A stretch of DNA of 64,000 nucleotides from Pseudomonadota bacterium (GTDB lineage Bacteria > Pseudomonadota > Alphaproteobacteria > Rhodospirillales > Magnetospirillaceae): the NCBI GenBank assembly GCA_021793155.1, contig JAJYTF010000008.1:1-64000 (forward strand), given 5' to 3'. Below, one piece after another: positions 43,912-54,000 of this stretch; position 1 is the stretch's first letter; each line of letters begins with the position of its first letter. A model generated the notes under the pieces. It was not told the DNA's origin. It made no database searches and saw nothing but the letters and a program-made list of their open reading frames with translations. The translations under genes and the position numbers were made by a program.

Positions 43912-44406
43912 CGAGCGTGGCCGGCTGATTTGGCGAGATCGGCAGCCGGGCCGTTTCGCTCCGACTGTTCCCGTCGGTCGTCGGGATAGTGGGGCGATCG
44001 CGCAAACTACCGCGAATAGCAGCCGATCAGTTTGGCATCGTCCAGAAGTTGTGTTTGTCCCGGCGTCGGCGCATCAACGTGTCGCCGAGCCGATGCGCCA
44101 AATTTCAGCCCACCCGCCGAATTTCGTCACTAACTTCGATCAACTGAACGGTGGGCAGGAGGTAGCCGCCCTGACGACGGAAGGCGCCGCCGGGGCCGGC
44201 GGCGTATCGCGTGAAGGCGAGCGGAACGGCGACAATGCGGAAAAAGCCAGGCGGACTTGATGCATGTTAATGCAGCCTGCACAGGCACAGACGTCCGGTC
44301 GTGAAACCCGCGGCCCAATCAATTTATCCGAATTTAAATATTTGGGTTTCCAACAAACTCGGAGTGGATATTATCTGAAGTAGTGACATACGGAAGACGT
44401 GGCCGA
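43912..44406. other. Intergenic control region before the PAS-GGDEF-EAL-CZB gene
   Basis: No gene was seen; short frames here are composition-driven. It contains the TGCA-N6-TGCA motif at 44261-44274 with a further TGCA at 44278-44281, and a possible promoter (TTTCCA 44347-44352, 16 bases, TATTAT 44369-44374). Confidence 0.45.
44261..44281. promoter_or_regulatory. BoxR-like TGCA-N6-TGCA motif
   Basis: TGCA-TGTTAA-TGCA, then GCC and another TGCA. It has the same spacing as the motifs in the boxR and boxC/boxD control regions and lies 126 bases upstream of the ATG at 44407. Confidence 0.4.
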
Positions 44407-47400
44407 ATGAAAGAGCCGTCCTCGGGCCAGGCGGCTATCGGCAATGAATTCGTCGACGAGGGGATCGAGCTGGAACACGACCATCTGCGCGCCGTCTTGG
44501 ACGCCTTGCCGGATGTGGTTTGGCTGAAGGATGCGGAAGGTGTTTTCATCGCCTGCAATCCTCAGTTCGAGCGCCTGATCGGCGCCCACGAGGCGGATAT
44601 CATCGGCAAGACCGATTTCGATTTCGTGGAAAAGGAGCTTGCCGAGGCCTATCGCCGGGCGGACCGCCAAGCCGTCGCGGCGGGGTGTCCGACCGTCATC
44701 GAGGAATGGCTGACCTTCGCCGAGGATGGCCGCAGGATCCTGGCGGAGACCATCAAGACGCCGGTTGTGGACAAGGCAGGCAAGCTGATCGGCGTGCTTG
44801 GCATTGCCCGTGACGTCACTGGCCGCAGGCAGGCTGAAGAGACCTTGCGCGATAGCGAGGCGCGGTTTCGCCACCTGGTCGACCATGCGCCGGACGCCAT
44901 CGTCGTCCATGACATCGACTTGAACCGCTTCGTCGACGCAAACGCCAGTGCCGAGCGGCTGTTCGGCTGCGAACGCAGCGAACTGCTGAAATGGGGGCCG
45001 CACCGGTTCTATCCGCCCGGACAACCGGACAGCCGGCCCGTCGAGCAGAGCATTCACGACAACGTCCTGCGGGCGCTGGCCGGCGAGGTCGTCGTTAGCG
45101 AGCGCCTGGTGCGTAGCGCCGACGGGCGCGACAGCTATTGCGACGTCACCCTGGTCCGGCTGCCGGACCGGCGGCGCAGGCTGCTGCGGGCCAGTCTCGT
45201 CGACATCTCCGAGCGTCGGCGCCTTGAGCAGAAATCCAACGAGATGGCCCAGTTGAACCAGAAGATCATCGCCAGTTCGATGATCGGGATCATCAGCTAT
45301 CGGGTGGAAACCGGCCAATGCGTCATGGCGAACGACGCGGCCGCCAAGATTATGGGGGCGACGGTCGATCAGTTGCTCGAACAGAATTTTCGCCGGCTCG
45401 AGTCCTGGAAGAAGTCGGGGCTGTGGAATGGCGCCGAGCAGGCCCTCGCATCGGGCGGCGAGCACCGTGGCCGGTTTCGCCATCGCTCCACCTATGGCAA
45501 GGAAGCCTGGGTGGAAGTGCTGCTCACCAGCTTCCTCAACGAGGACGAGCAGCATCTGCTGCTGATGTTCGAAGACGTTACCGAACGGATGCTGGCGGAG
45601 GGGCGCCTGAACCTGGCGGCCAGCGTCTTCACTCATGCTCGCGAGGGCATCGTCATCACCGATGCCGAGGGGGCGATCGTCGACGTCAACGACACCTTCA
45701 CCCGCATCACCGGATACAGCCGGGCCGAAGCCTTGGGGCAAAATCCCCGGATCCTGAAGTCCGGCCGGCAGACGCCGGAATTCTATGCCGGCATGTGGCG
45801 CGCGCTGGTGGAAAAGGGCGACTGGTACGGCGAAATCTGGAACCGCCGCAAGAACGGCGACGTGTTCGCCGAAATCCTCACCATCAGCGCGGTGCGCGAT
45901 GGCGAGGGCAAGACCCAGAACTACGTCGCCCTGTTCACCGACATCACCTCGATCAAGGACCACCAGCAACAGTTGGAACGCATTGCCCATTACGACGCGC
46001 TGACAAACCTGCCCAACCAGGTGTTGCTTGCCGACCGTCTGCACCAGGGCATCGTGCAAAGCCAGCGGCGCGGCAAGTCGCTGGCGGTGGTCTATGTCGA
46101 CCTGGACGGCTTCAAACCGGTCAACGACAACCACGGCCATCTGGTCGGCGACGAACTGCTGATCGCTGTCGCGCAGCGGATGAAGGCCGCATTGCGGGAA
46201 GGCGATACCCTGGCCCGGGTCGGCGGGGACGAGTTCGTCGCCGTGCTGGCGGATCTCGAGCACCTCCAGGACTGCGAAGCGGTTCTGCACCGTCTGCTGG
46301 CCGCCGCGGCCGCTCCGGTCACGGTGGGCGAGGCACTGCTCCAGGTGTCGGCCAGCATGGGGGTGACGCTGTTTCCGCAGGACAAGGTGGATGCCGATAA
46401 ACTGCTGCGCCATGCCGATCAGGCCATGTACCAGGCGAAGCAGGCCGGCAAGAACCGCTATCACCTGTTTGACGTCGCCGAAGATGCGGCGGTCAAGACC
46501 CGCCGGGAAAGCCTTGACCATATCCGAAAGGCGCTCTATCGGGACGAGTTCGTTCTCCACTACCAGCCCAAGGTCAATATGCGGACGGGCGAGGTGGTCG
46601 GCGCCGAAGCCCTGATCCGTTGGCAGCATCCGGAGCGCGGCCTGCTGCTTCCGGCCGAGTTCCTGCCGGTCGTCGGCAATCACGCGGTCGGAGTCGAACT
46701 GGGCGAGTGGGTGATCGACACGGCCTTGTGCCAGATCGCCGAATGGCGGGCGGCGGGGCTCAACATCCCGGTCAGCGTCAATGTTGGCGCCAGCCAGCTG
46801 TTGCAGGACGACTTCGGCGCGCGCTTGGGAGCCCTCTTGGCCGCCCATCCCGACGTGCCGCCCGCCAATCTGGAGCTGGAAATTCTGGAAACCGACGCGC
46901 TGGAGGACATGGCGCAGGTCTCCGAGCTTCTGCGCACCTGCCGGGACATGGGGGTCAGCTTCTCGCTCGACGATTTCGGCACCGGATATTCGTCTCTTAC
47001 CTATCTCAAGCGGCTGTCCGTAGGTCAGCTGAAGATCGACCAGACCTTCGTGCGCGACATGTTGGACGACGCCGACGACCTGGCCATTGTCGAGGGCGTG
47101 GTCGGACTGGCCGAAGCCTTCCACCGGCGGGTCATCGCCGAAGGCGTGGAAACCGTCGCACACGGCCAACTGCTACTGCCGCTGGGTTGCGAGCTGGCAC
47201 AGGGTTACGGCATCGCCCGGCCGATGCCTGCCGCTGAATTGCCGGACTGGGTGGCGAGTTGGCGACCCGACGCCGCGTGGACGACCGGTAGCGGCCGGGC
47301 TCCCAGCCGCGACGAACTTGCCGTGCTGTTCGCCGAGGTGGAGCACCGGCAATGGGCACGCTCGATCGAAGGGTACCTGGCCGATGAGAGTCCTGCGCTT

Positions 47401-47664
47401 CCACCGATGAATCCCCTGGAATGCCGCTTCGGGCATTGGGAAGAGGGCGAAGGCCGGGAACATTACGGGAGCCACCCGGATTTTCCGGCCGTAGTCGATC
47501 TGCACCGCCGCCTGCATGAGCAGGCCGCGCAACTCATTGGCCGGAAGGCCGACGGGCACGAGGGCGATACCGGTGCCGACACCGGCGTGAGGGAGTTGCA
47601 CGCCCTGCGGGACCAACTGATCCGGAAACTGCGCTCGCTGATCGGCGAGGGTCTGGTGCAGTGA
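44407..47664 (+). CDS. Multi-PAS GGDEF-EAL protein with C-terminal CZB zinc-sensing domain
   Basis: A 1085-residue soluble signalling protein. About four PAS-like domains occupy 15-515, followed by GGDEF (intact, 606-610), EAL (EALIRW from 734) and a C-terminal CZB domain (about 975-1085) with HRQW (His980), CRFGHW (Cys1006), GSH (His1023) and DLH (His1033), the Zn-binding His/Cys set. CZB domains sense zinc or oxidants and tune c-di-GMP enzymes and chemoreceptors. No membrane helix. The ATG at 44407 has GGAAGA about 10 bases upstream; a GTG at 44383 is the alternative. A BoxR-like motif lies upstream. Confidence 0.9.
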   Translation: MKEPSSGQAAIGNEFVDEGIELEHDHLRAVLDALPDVVWLKDAEGVFIACNPQFERLIGAHEADIIGKTDFDFVEKELAEAYRRADRQAVAAGCPTVIEEWLTFAEDGRRILAETIKTPVVDKAGKLIGVLGIARDVTGRRQAEETLRDSEARFRHLVDHAPDAIVVHDIDLNRFVDANASAERLFGCERSELLKWGPHRFYPPGQPDSRPVEQSIHDNVLRALAGEVVVSERLVRSADGRDSYCDVTLVRLPDRRRRLLRASLVDISERRRLEQKSNEMAQLNQKIIASSMIGIISYRVETGQCVMANDAAAKIMGATVDQLLEQNFRRLESWKKSGLWNGAEQALASGGEHRGRFRHRSTYGKEAWVEVLLTSFLNEDEQHLLLMFEDVTERMLAEGRLNLAASVFTHAREGIVITDAEGAIVDVNDTFTRITGYSRAEALGQNPRILKSGRQTPEFYAGMWRALVEKGDWYGEIWNRRKNGDVFAEILTISAVRDGEGKTQNYVALFTDITSIKDHQQQLERIAHYDALTNLPNQVLLADRLHQGIVQSQRRGKSLAVVYVDLDGFKPVNDNHGHLVGDELLIAVAQRMKAALREGDTLARVGGDEFVAVLADLEHLQDCEAVLHRLLAAAAAPVTVGEALLQVSASMGVTLFPQDKVDADKLLRHADQAMYQAKQAGKNRYHLFDVAEDAAVKTRRESLDHIRKALYRDEFVLHYQPKVNMRTGEVVGAEALIRWQHPERGLLLPAEFLPVVGNHAVGVELGEWVIDTALCQIAEWRAAGLNIPVSVNVGASQLLQDDFGARLGALLAAHPDVPPANLELEILETDALEDMAQVSELLRTCRDMGVSFSLDDFGTGYSSLTYLKRLSVGQLKIDQTFVRDMLDDADDLAIVEGVVGLAEAFHRRVIAEGVETVAHGQLLLPLGCELAQGYGIARPMPAAELPDWVASWRPDAAWTTGSGRAPSRDELAVLFAEVEHRQWARSIEGYLADESPALPPMNPLECRFGHWEEGEGREHYGSHPDFPAVVDLHRRLHEQAAQLIGRKADGHEGDTGADTGVRELHALRDQLIRKLRSLIGEGLVQ

Positions 47665-47814
47665 CTCAATCAAAAGGTTCACTGCTCCTAGGTTTACCAT
47701 AGCCCCTCGCCGGCTGGGGCCATCCGGCCCCTTGGCCGCCGCCTCATGGCGGCTGGTTGGCCGGTTTCCTTGTTCCAGCGCCCGGCGAGATGCCGTAACA
47801 GGCAAAAACCAAGG

Positions 47815-47862
47815 CTAGTGCCCTGAGGCAAACTGAATCTTTAGTTTGCCTCAGGGCACTAG
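47815..47862. repeat. 48-bp palindromic CTAG element
   Basis: CTAGTGCCCTGAGGCAAACT and its exact reverse complement at 47843-47862, with an 8-base loop; adding the flanking G and C the arms reach 21 bp. It has the same CTAGTG ends as the 123-bp elements but a different inside. The right CTAG contains the mobB stop codon (47861-47859, minus strand). As RNA it would be a very stable hairpin. Confidence 0.75.
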
Positions 47863-48356
47863 CCGAGCCCCGTCCGCGCCATGATGAAATCGGTGACGGC
47901 GTCGGCGTCGGCCAGGGGCAGCACCGGTAGCGTCACGCCCGGCAGGGGCTCGTCGCTGGCCACGGCGATCACCGTGGGGTCGGTGGGCCACAGCATGGGT
48001 TTGCCGAGAGATGGCCGGTGGATCTCCAACTTGGCGTGGGCGTGGGTCTTGAACCCTTCGATCAGCACCAGGTCGACTGCCGTCATATGGCGGGTCAGCT
48101 CGTCGACCGGCGGTTCCTCTTCGCCGCGCAATTCATGCATCAAGGCCCAGCGGCGGGACGAGGTGATCAGCACCTCGACGGCGCCCGCCTCGCGATGGCG
48201 AAAGGAGTCCTTGCCGGGGCGGTCGACATCGACGTCGTGATGGGTGTGCTTGACGGTCGAGACCCTGACGCCGCGCCGGGACAGCTCGGCCACCAGCTTT
48301 TCCATCAGCGTCGTCTTGCCCGAGCCGCTCCATCCTGCCAGACCGAAGATCTTCAC
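47859..48356 (-). CDS. mobB: Molybdopterin-guanine dinucleotide biosynthesis protein MobB
   Basis: A 165-residue P-loop GTPase: Walker A GWSGSGKTTLMEKL (about 7-20), STVKHTHHDVDVDRPGKDSFRHREAGA and LVLIEGFKTHAHAKLEIHR are MobB signatures. It assists MobA in attaching GMP to molybdopterin. GTG start at 48356 with GGGAG upstream, overlapping the DUF2478 gene by 4 bases. The stop TAG is part of the adjacent CTAG palindrome. Confidence 0.9.
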   Translation of the reverse strand: MKIFGLAGWSGSGKTTLMEKLVAELSRRGVRVSTVKHTHHDVDVDRPGKDSFRHREAGAVEVLITSSRRWALMHELRGEEEPPVDELTRHMTAVDLVLIEGFKTHAHAKLEIHRPSLGKPMLWPTDPTVIAVASDEPLPGVTLPVLPLADADAVTDFIMARTGLG

Positions 48357-48871
48357 CGTGCCGTCTCCCACCAGCGCCACAGCGCCTCTTCCTCGGCCGG
48401 CAGCATGGTGCCGGCTCGGCCCGTCAGCGCATCCCACCGAGGCTTGTGGCGCCAGGCCAGGGTGGTGAGCACGGGGATGCCGCGTGTCACCGCCTCGAAC
48501 ATTTCGGGGGCCAAGCCTCGTCCTTCGGCTTCAAGGCCGGCGAATTTGCTGACCACCAGCAATTCCGGCGGCCGTTCCATTTCCCGGCGCAGCACCTGGC
48601 TCGCCTCGGCAAGCGCCGGTGCGCTCAGGCAGCAGGCTGTCGAGCCGGCCCCCAGGTTCTCGGAAATCAGGTAGATACGGCCGCTCCTGAGGTCTTTCAG
48701 CTCCATCCGCGGGCGGCCGTTGGCATCCTGGCTGGTCCGTTGCACCAGCCCGCCCACATCCACGCCGTCGTCCCGCAAGGTTGCGGCGAACCGGGCCAAC
48801 AGACGTTCCCGCAACTCGCGCTGTTCATGGAGGATGACGCCCAGACGGGTTGGTGCGATTTCGGAAGTCAT
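48353..48871 (-). CDS. DUF2478 protein (molybdenum-associated NTPase-like)
   Basis: A 172-residue protein with the DUF2478 pattern: VDVGGLVQRTSQ, RMELKDLRSGRIYLISENLGAGSTACCL, PPELLVVSKFAGLEAEGRGLAPEMFEAVTRGIPVLTTL. The family is a nucleotide-binding fold found with molybdenum transport and cofactor genes. It is coupled to mobB by a 4-base overlap, which supports a molybdenum role; the activity is unknown. Confidence 0.8.
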   Translation of the reverse strand: MTSEIAPTRLGVILHEQRELRERLLARFAATLRDDGVDVGGLVQRTSQDANGRPRMELKDLRSGRIYLISENLGAGSTACCLSAPALAEASQVLRREMERPPELLVVSKFAGLEAEGRGLAPEMFEAVTRGIPVLTTLAWRHKPRWDALTGRAGTMLPAEEEALWRWWETAR

Positions 48872-49054
48872 GGCCGAGGACTGTACGTCTGCCAGGGGCG
48901 GGGAACCATCAAAAACTCTTGGCCAGAACCGGCGGACTGGCCGAGGTGTTGTGCAACCCGGTTGGCCGAAGATGTGCGATCTTGGTCATGTGGGGTCGAG
49001 TTGCCGTCCGGATGGCTGGAAATCTGTTCTCGAGTATTCGTCGGTCGTTCAGTG

Positions 49055-49495
49055 ATGAATGCCCTTGCCGTCGCCGGCCAGGCGACGCGGCGTCCGCCGA
49101 AGATGTGGATCATGGGTGTGGTTTGGCCGTTGACCGCCCTTTACGCCGGGCCCTTTCTCTGGGGCTCGAAACTGGGCACCAAATATCTGGTCGGCTTCAT
49201 CCTGGCTTACGTTTTCGGCATCTTCTTCCAATATTTCTCCATTGCGCCGATGCGGGGATTGGGCTTGCGGGACGGTATCGGCGCCGCAATAAAGGCGGAT
49301 GCCCTCTCGCTGGCCGCCTATGAGGTCGGCATGTTCGCCTGGATGGCCGTGGTGCAGGAATGGCTTGTTCCCGGGCTGGAACCGACCTCATGGGCGTTCT
49401 GGGTGATGATGCAGGTCGCCATGATGCTTGGCCTTGCCACCACCTATCCGGTGAACTGGTGGCTGATCCGGCGAGGCATCAAGGAGGCGATGTGA
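49055..49495 (+). CDS. DUF4396 membrane protein
   Basis: A 146-residue protein with four predicted membrane helices (WPLTALYAGPFLW; LVGFILAYVFGIFFQYFSI; LAAYEVGMFAWMAVV; FWVMMQVAMMLGLATTYPVNWWLI). The C-terminal YPVNWWLIRRGIKEAM is typical of DUF4396. Function unknown. The ATG at 49055 is preceded by an in-frame GTG. It converges with the next gene with no gap between stop codons. Confidence 0.75.
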   Translation: MNALAVAGQATRRPPKMWIMGVVWPLTALYAGPFLWGSKLGTKYLVGFILAYVFGIFFQYFSIAPMRGLGLRDGIGAAIKADALSLAAYEVGMFAWMAVVQEWLVPGLEPTSWAFWVMMQVAMMLGLATTYPVNWWLIRRGIKEAM

Positions 49496-49855
49496 TCAGC
49501 GATTGGGCGCGGTCTCCGGCGCGGCCCCGCCCTCCGCACGGGGGAGTGGCGGCGGCCCGGCAGGTCTCTGCGGGGGTTCGGGTTGACCCCGCCTGTTCAA
49601 GCCGAGATGCTCCTCGAGGCAGCGATTGCGTTCGGGCGTAGGCTGGACCCACAGGTTGTTCTGGATGGGTGGGCCGCCGCAGGCGGCGTATGCGTCCTCG
49701 AGCTGTTTGTTGGTAGGCCTCGGTTCGCCACCGCCCTGCTGGGCCATGACCGCGCTGGGAAACAGCATCAGTCCAACAACGAACCCGGCGAGCAATGGGG
49801 CGCCAGGCAGCCGGGTGTCAATCCGCCGATCATTCACGATGCGCCATCTGTTCAT
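49496..49855 (-). CDS. Small periplasmic proline-rich hypothetical protein
   Basis: A 119-residue protein with a signal peptide (hydrophobic part GAPLLAGFVVGLMLFPSAVMA) and a mature part of about 80 residues with two cysteines (AACGGPP, NRCLEEHLG) and a proline-rich tail. GGGAGGCGCAGG before the ATG is a strong ribosome site. It is downstream of the RND membrane-fusion gene on the same strand, 34 bases away, so it may be in that operon. Family unknown. Confidence 0.6.
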   Translation of the reverse strand: MNRWRIVNDRRIDTRLPGAPLLAGFVVGLMLFPSAVMAQQGGGEPRPTNKQLEDAYAACGGPPIQNNLWVQPTPERNRCLEEHLGLNRRGQPEPPQRPAGPPPLPRAEGGAAPETAPNR

Positions 49856-49889
49856 CCTGCGCCTCCCATTTCCAGGCCGGGCGACGCGG

Positions 49890-51071
49890 TCAGCCACCAC
49901 CCTTCTGCGTCCCGGGTTCCTTCCCGACCGGTACCGGAACCGGCTTGACCGGCATGCCGGGCCCGATCTGCAGAAGGTTGCCCACGACCACCCGCTCGCC
50001 TTCGGCCACGCCATGGCTGACGGCGACCATCGATCCGAACTTGCCGCTGACCGTCACCTGGCGTTGTTCAATTCTATCCTGGGAGCCGACAATGTAGAGA
50101 TATTTTCCGAGTTGATTCGAACCGACCGCCACCTGAGGCACCAAAAGCGTCCCAGGCTGGTCGGCGATGTGCAGGCGGACGCGGATGAACTGGCCGGGGA
50201 GCAGGCGGCGGCTCGGATTGTCGATCGTGGCTCGCGCCATGATCGTCCCGGTGCCTCGGCCCACGCTGTTGTCCAGGATTGTCAACCCGCCGCGGTATTG
50301 CGGCTTGGCTGCTTGCCCCACCAGGACTTCCGCCGGGATGGGGCCCGCGGCCAGGCGTTCCTGGATCTTCGGCAGATCAGTGTCGGGGGGATTGAAGGTC
50401 GCGTAGATCGGGTCCAACTGCACCAGCGTATTGATCTGCGTGCCGGCTGTGGTGATGAGGCCGCCTTCATAGACTTGGCTGATGCCGAGACGGCCGGCGA
50501 AGGGTGCGCGGATTTCGGTGTAGGCGAGGTTGAGCTGCGCCGTCTCGATGGCGGCGCGGTCCGCCGTCAGCGCCGCCGAGGCCTGATACTCGGTGCTGGT
50601 GGACTGCTGCAAGGTGTCCACCGACACGCTGCCCGCCTGCTTCATCTCCCTGTTCCGGCGGTGGTTGGCTCGGGCATAGTCGAGAGCCGCCTGGTCCCTT
50701 TCCGCCTGGGCCCTAGCCTGATCGAGCGCCGCCTGATAGCTGCGGGGATCGATGCGGTACAGCAACGCGCCGGCAGTCATGTCGGAACCGTCGGGGGCGG
50801 CCTGCCTGACCAGATAGCCGGTGACCTGGGCTTGCAGAGCGACGCTGCGGATGGCGTCAGTAGTACCGACATATTCAAGGTAGAGCGGTACGGTTTCTTT
50901 CACCACGGGTGCAACCGGGACCTCGACGGTCCGGCCGGTCGTTTTCGGTGGGGGGGCGGCGGCTCGGCTGCCGCCCTCGACGAGGAACAGGACGGCCCCT
51001 GCACCCAGCGCAACGCCTGCGGCGAAGACGAAGGCCCAGCGAGTTGATTTCGTCGCGATCGCCCTGCTCAC
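49890..51071 (-). CDS. RND efflux periplasmic adaptor (membrane fusion protein)
   Basis: A 393-residue AcrA/MexA-type adaptor: N-terminal membrane anchor (WAFVFAAGVALGAGAVLFLV), lipoyl halves (SVALQAQVTGYLVRQ; TEIRAPFAGRLGISQVYEGGLI), an alpha-helical hairpin between them, and a beta-barrel domain. GTG start. It follows the RND permease by 15 bases; the order permease then adaptor is the reverse of most acrAB operons. No TolC-type gene is in the window. Confidence 0.87.
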   Translation of the reverse strand: MSRAIATKSTRWAFVFAAGVALGAGAVLFLVEGGSRAAAPPPKTTGRTVEVPVAPVVKETVPLYLEYVGTTDAIRSVALQAQVTGYLVRQAAPDGSDMTAGALLYRIDPRSYQAALDQARAQAERDQAALDYARANHRRNREMKQAGSVSVDTLQQSTSTEYQASAALTADRAAIETAQLNLAYTEIRAPFAGRLGISQVYEGGLITTAGTQINTLVQLDPIYATFNPPDTDLPKIQERLAAGPIPAEVLVGQAAKPQYRGGLTILDNSVGRGTGTIMARATIDNPSRRLLPGQFIRVRLHIADQPGTLLVPQVAVGSNQLGKYLYIVGSQDRIEQRQVTVSGKFGSMVAVSHGVAEGERVVVGNLLQIGPGMPVKPVPVPVGKEPGTQKGGG

Positions 51072-51086
51072 GCCACCGTCCTGCCG

Positions 51087-54000
51087 TCAATCTCCAGATA
51101 CCGCGGAGCCCCCCCGTTTCGTCCGGCCGAGACGGTGCAGGATGGACTCGCGCAGCCGCTCGATCACCGAATAGAAGATGGGTACGAACCCCAGGCTGAG
51201 GAATGTCGCGGCCAGCATGCCGCCGACCACCGTGGTGCCGATGGATTGTCGGCTGGCGGCACCGGCACCCGACGCGAGCATCAGCGGCAGGGCTCCCAGG
51301 ATGAAGGCGAACGCGGTCATCAGGATGGGGCGCAGCCGAAGCCGGGCCGCCTCACGCGACGCGTCGACGATGCCGAGCCCGGCCTCGCGCCGCCGCTTGG
51401 CGAATTCGACGATCAGGATGGCGTTTTTCGCCGCCAGCCCGATCAGCAGCACGAAGCCGATATGGGCATAGATGTCGGCGGTCATGTGGCGCAGCCACAA
51501 CAGGCCCAGGGCGCCGAATAGGGCCAGCGGCACCACCAGGATGATGCTGAAGGGAATGGACCAGCTTTCGTATTGTGCCGCCAGGAACAGGAAGACGAAG
51601 GTCAGGGCCAGGCCGAAGACCAGGGTGGCGACCGAACCGGCCTGCAGTTCCTGATAGGTGATCCCGGTCCACTCGTAACCGAAATCGGACGGCAGGGCCC
51701 GAGCCGCCCGCTGCACCGCGGCGATGGCTTGGCTCGAGCTGTAGCCGGGTGCGGCGTTGCCGGTCACTTCGGCGGCCTCATACAAATTGTAGTGGGGCAC
51801 GGTTTCGGGTCCGGCAACGGGGGACAAGTGGCCCAGGGTCGCCAGAGGCACCATGCCGCCAGCGCTGTTGCGCACATAAAGCCGCGACAGGCTGGCTTCA
51901 TCGGCGCGACCGCCGGGCTCGGCCTGGGCGACGACCTCGAAGGTGCGGCCGAACAGCGTCACGTTGTTGATGTAGAGCGAACCCAGTTCGATCTGCATGG
52001 TGTCGAACACATCCGACAAGCTCAGCCCGAGCAGTTTGGCCTTCGACCGGTCGAGGTCGAAATTGTATTGCGGGTTCGTCGTGTTGAAGCTGGTGATCAG
52101 GGTCCTTGGGTCCAGTTCCGGCTGCTTGCGAGCCTCCGCCATGAAGGCCTGGGTGGCCTGTTCGAGAGCGCCGGTTCCCTTGCCGGTCAGATCCTCGATC
52201 TCGAAGTCGAAGCCGCCGAAGGTGCCGATGCCGGGGATCGCCGGCGGATTCAGGGCCAGGACCCGCGCTTCGGTCAGTCGGGCCAGCTTCGGCTGCACCG
52301 CGGCAATGATGTTGGCCGCGCTTTGCGTCTTACCACGCTCGGCCCAGGGTTTCAGGATGACGAACTCGGCGGCGGCGCTGGAACTGGTGGCCCGGGTGAC
52401 GAAGTTGAGGCCGCTGATCGACAGGATATCGGCGATGCCCGGCGTCTCGCGCAAGATCCTGCGGGTTTTTTCCACCACCGCCTCGGTGCGCTGCAGCGAG
52501 GCGCCCTCGGGAAGTTGCGCGATGACGTAGAGATAGCCGCGGTCCTCGGTGGGCAGGAAGGTGCTGGGAACGGCGGCATAAAGCCGATAGGTGACGACGA
52601 GGGCGAGGCCGAAAAGAATCAGCGCCGGCCACCGGGCGGCGATCAGGCGCCGGACCGACTGCGCATAGGCGTGACGGGCGTAATCGAAGGTACGGTTGAA
52701 GGCCTTGAACAGGATGAAGCGCGGAGCCTGGCGGCGTCGCAGCAGAACGGCGCACAGCGCCGGGCTGAGGCTGAGGGAATTGAATGCCGAGAACCCCACC
52801 GAAATGGCGATGGTGAGGGCGAACTGGTTGTAAAGGCGGCCGGTGATGCCCGGCAGGAAGGCGATCGGCACGAAAACGGCGCCGAGCACGGCCGAGGTGG
52901 CGATGATCGGACCGGTCACCTCGGCCATGGCGGCCTTGGCGGCAGCCATCGGGGCGAGGCCGCTCTCGAGTTGCCGTTGCACGTTCTCGACGACGACGAT
53001 GGCGTCATCGACCACCAGGCCGATGGCCAGCACCATGCCGAGCATACTGACGGTATTGAGCGAGAAGCCCACCGCCTTCATCACCGCCAGGGTGGCGATG
53101 AGCGATACCGGGATGGCGACGCTGGGGATAACGGTGGAGCGCCAAGTCTGCAGAAACAGGAAGACCACGGCAATGACCAGCAGAAGAGCGATGCCCAGGG
53201 TCTTCATCACCTCGGTCATCGAGGCCGAGACGAACATGTTGGTGTCGTAACTGATGCCCCAGACGATACCCTTGGGAAGCCGCGCGCCAAGTTCGGCCAT
53301 CTTCGCTCGGATATGCCTGTCCAGATCCAGCGCATTGGCCGTGGGCAGTTGGAAGACGGCGACGAGAACCGCCGGGTGCCCGTTCACCGCGGCGCTGGAG
53401 GTGTATTGGACGGCGCCCAGATCGGTGCGGGCGACGTCGCGCAAATGCACCGTGGCGTCGCTGGTGGGGCTCGAACGCAGGATGATGTTGCCGAACTGGT
53501 CGGCGTTGACCAATTGCCCCTGGGCGTTGATCTGGTATTCGAACGCCGTGCCCGGGGGCGCCGGTGCTTCGCCGAGCTTGCCCGCGGCCACCTGCAGGTT
53601 CTGTTCGCTGACCGCGTTGCGGACATCGGTGGCGGTGATGCCCAGCGCCGCCAGCTTGTTCGGGTCGAGCCAGATCCGGAGGGCGTAGCGGCGCTCGCCG
53701 AAGATGGTCACGTCGCTTACCCCGGCGACACGCTTCAACGGATCGACAAGTTGAAGGTAGGCGAAATTGGAGAGGGTGACGGGGTCGACCGAATTGTCCG
53801 GGGAGTAGAGGTTCACCGCCATGATGAAGTTCGGGTTCTGCTTCTGGACGGTGATGCCGGTCTGGTTGACGATACTGGGCAATTGGCCGGTTGCCTGCGA
53901 TGCCCGGTTTTGCACATCCACCGCGCCGATATCGATGGGATATCCGATGTCGAAGGTGATGGTGATGGTCGAGGTTCCATCGTTGGCGCTGACCGAGGAC

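Noticed and set aside
44371-47169. A 932-codon frame antisense to the PAS-GGDEF-EAL-CZB gene.
   Set aside because: The same composition effect; the plus strand carries intact GGDEF, EAL and CZB motifs.
47815-47862. The 48-bp palindrome as an ordinary Rho-independent terminator.
   Set aside because: It is perfectly symmetric, has CTAG at both ends and no T run on either side. It may end transcripts, but its form matches an inserted element better.
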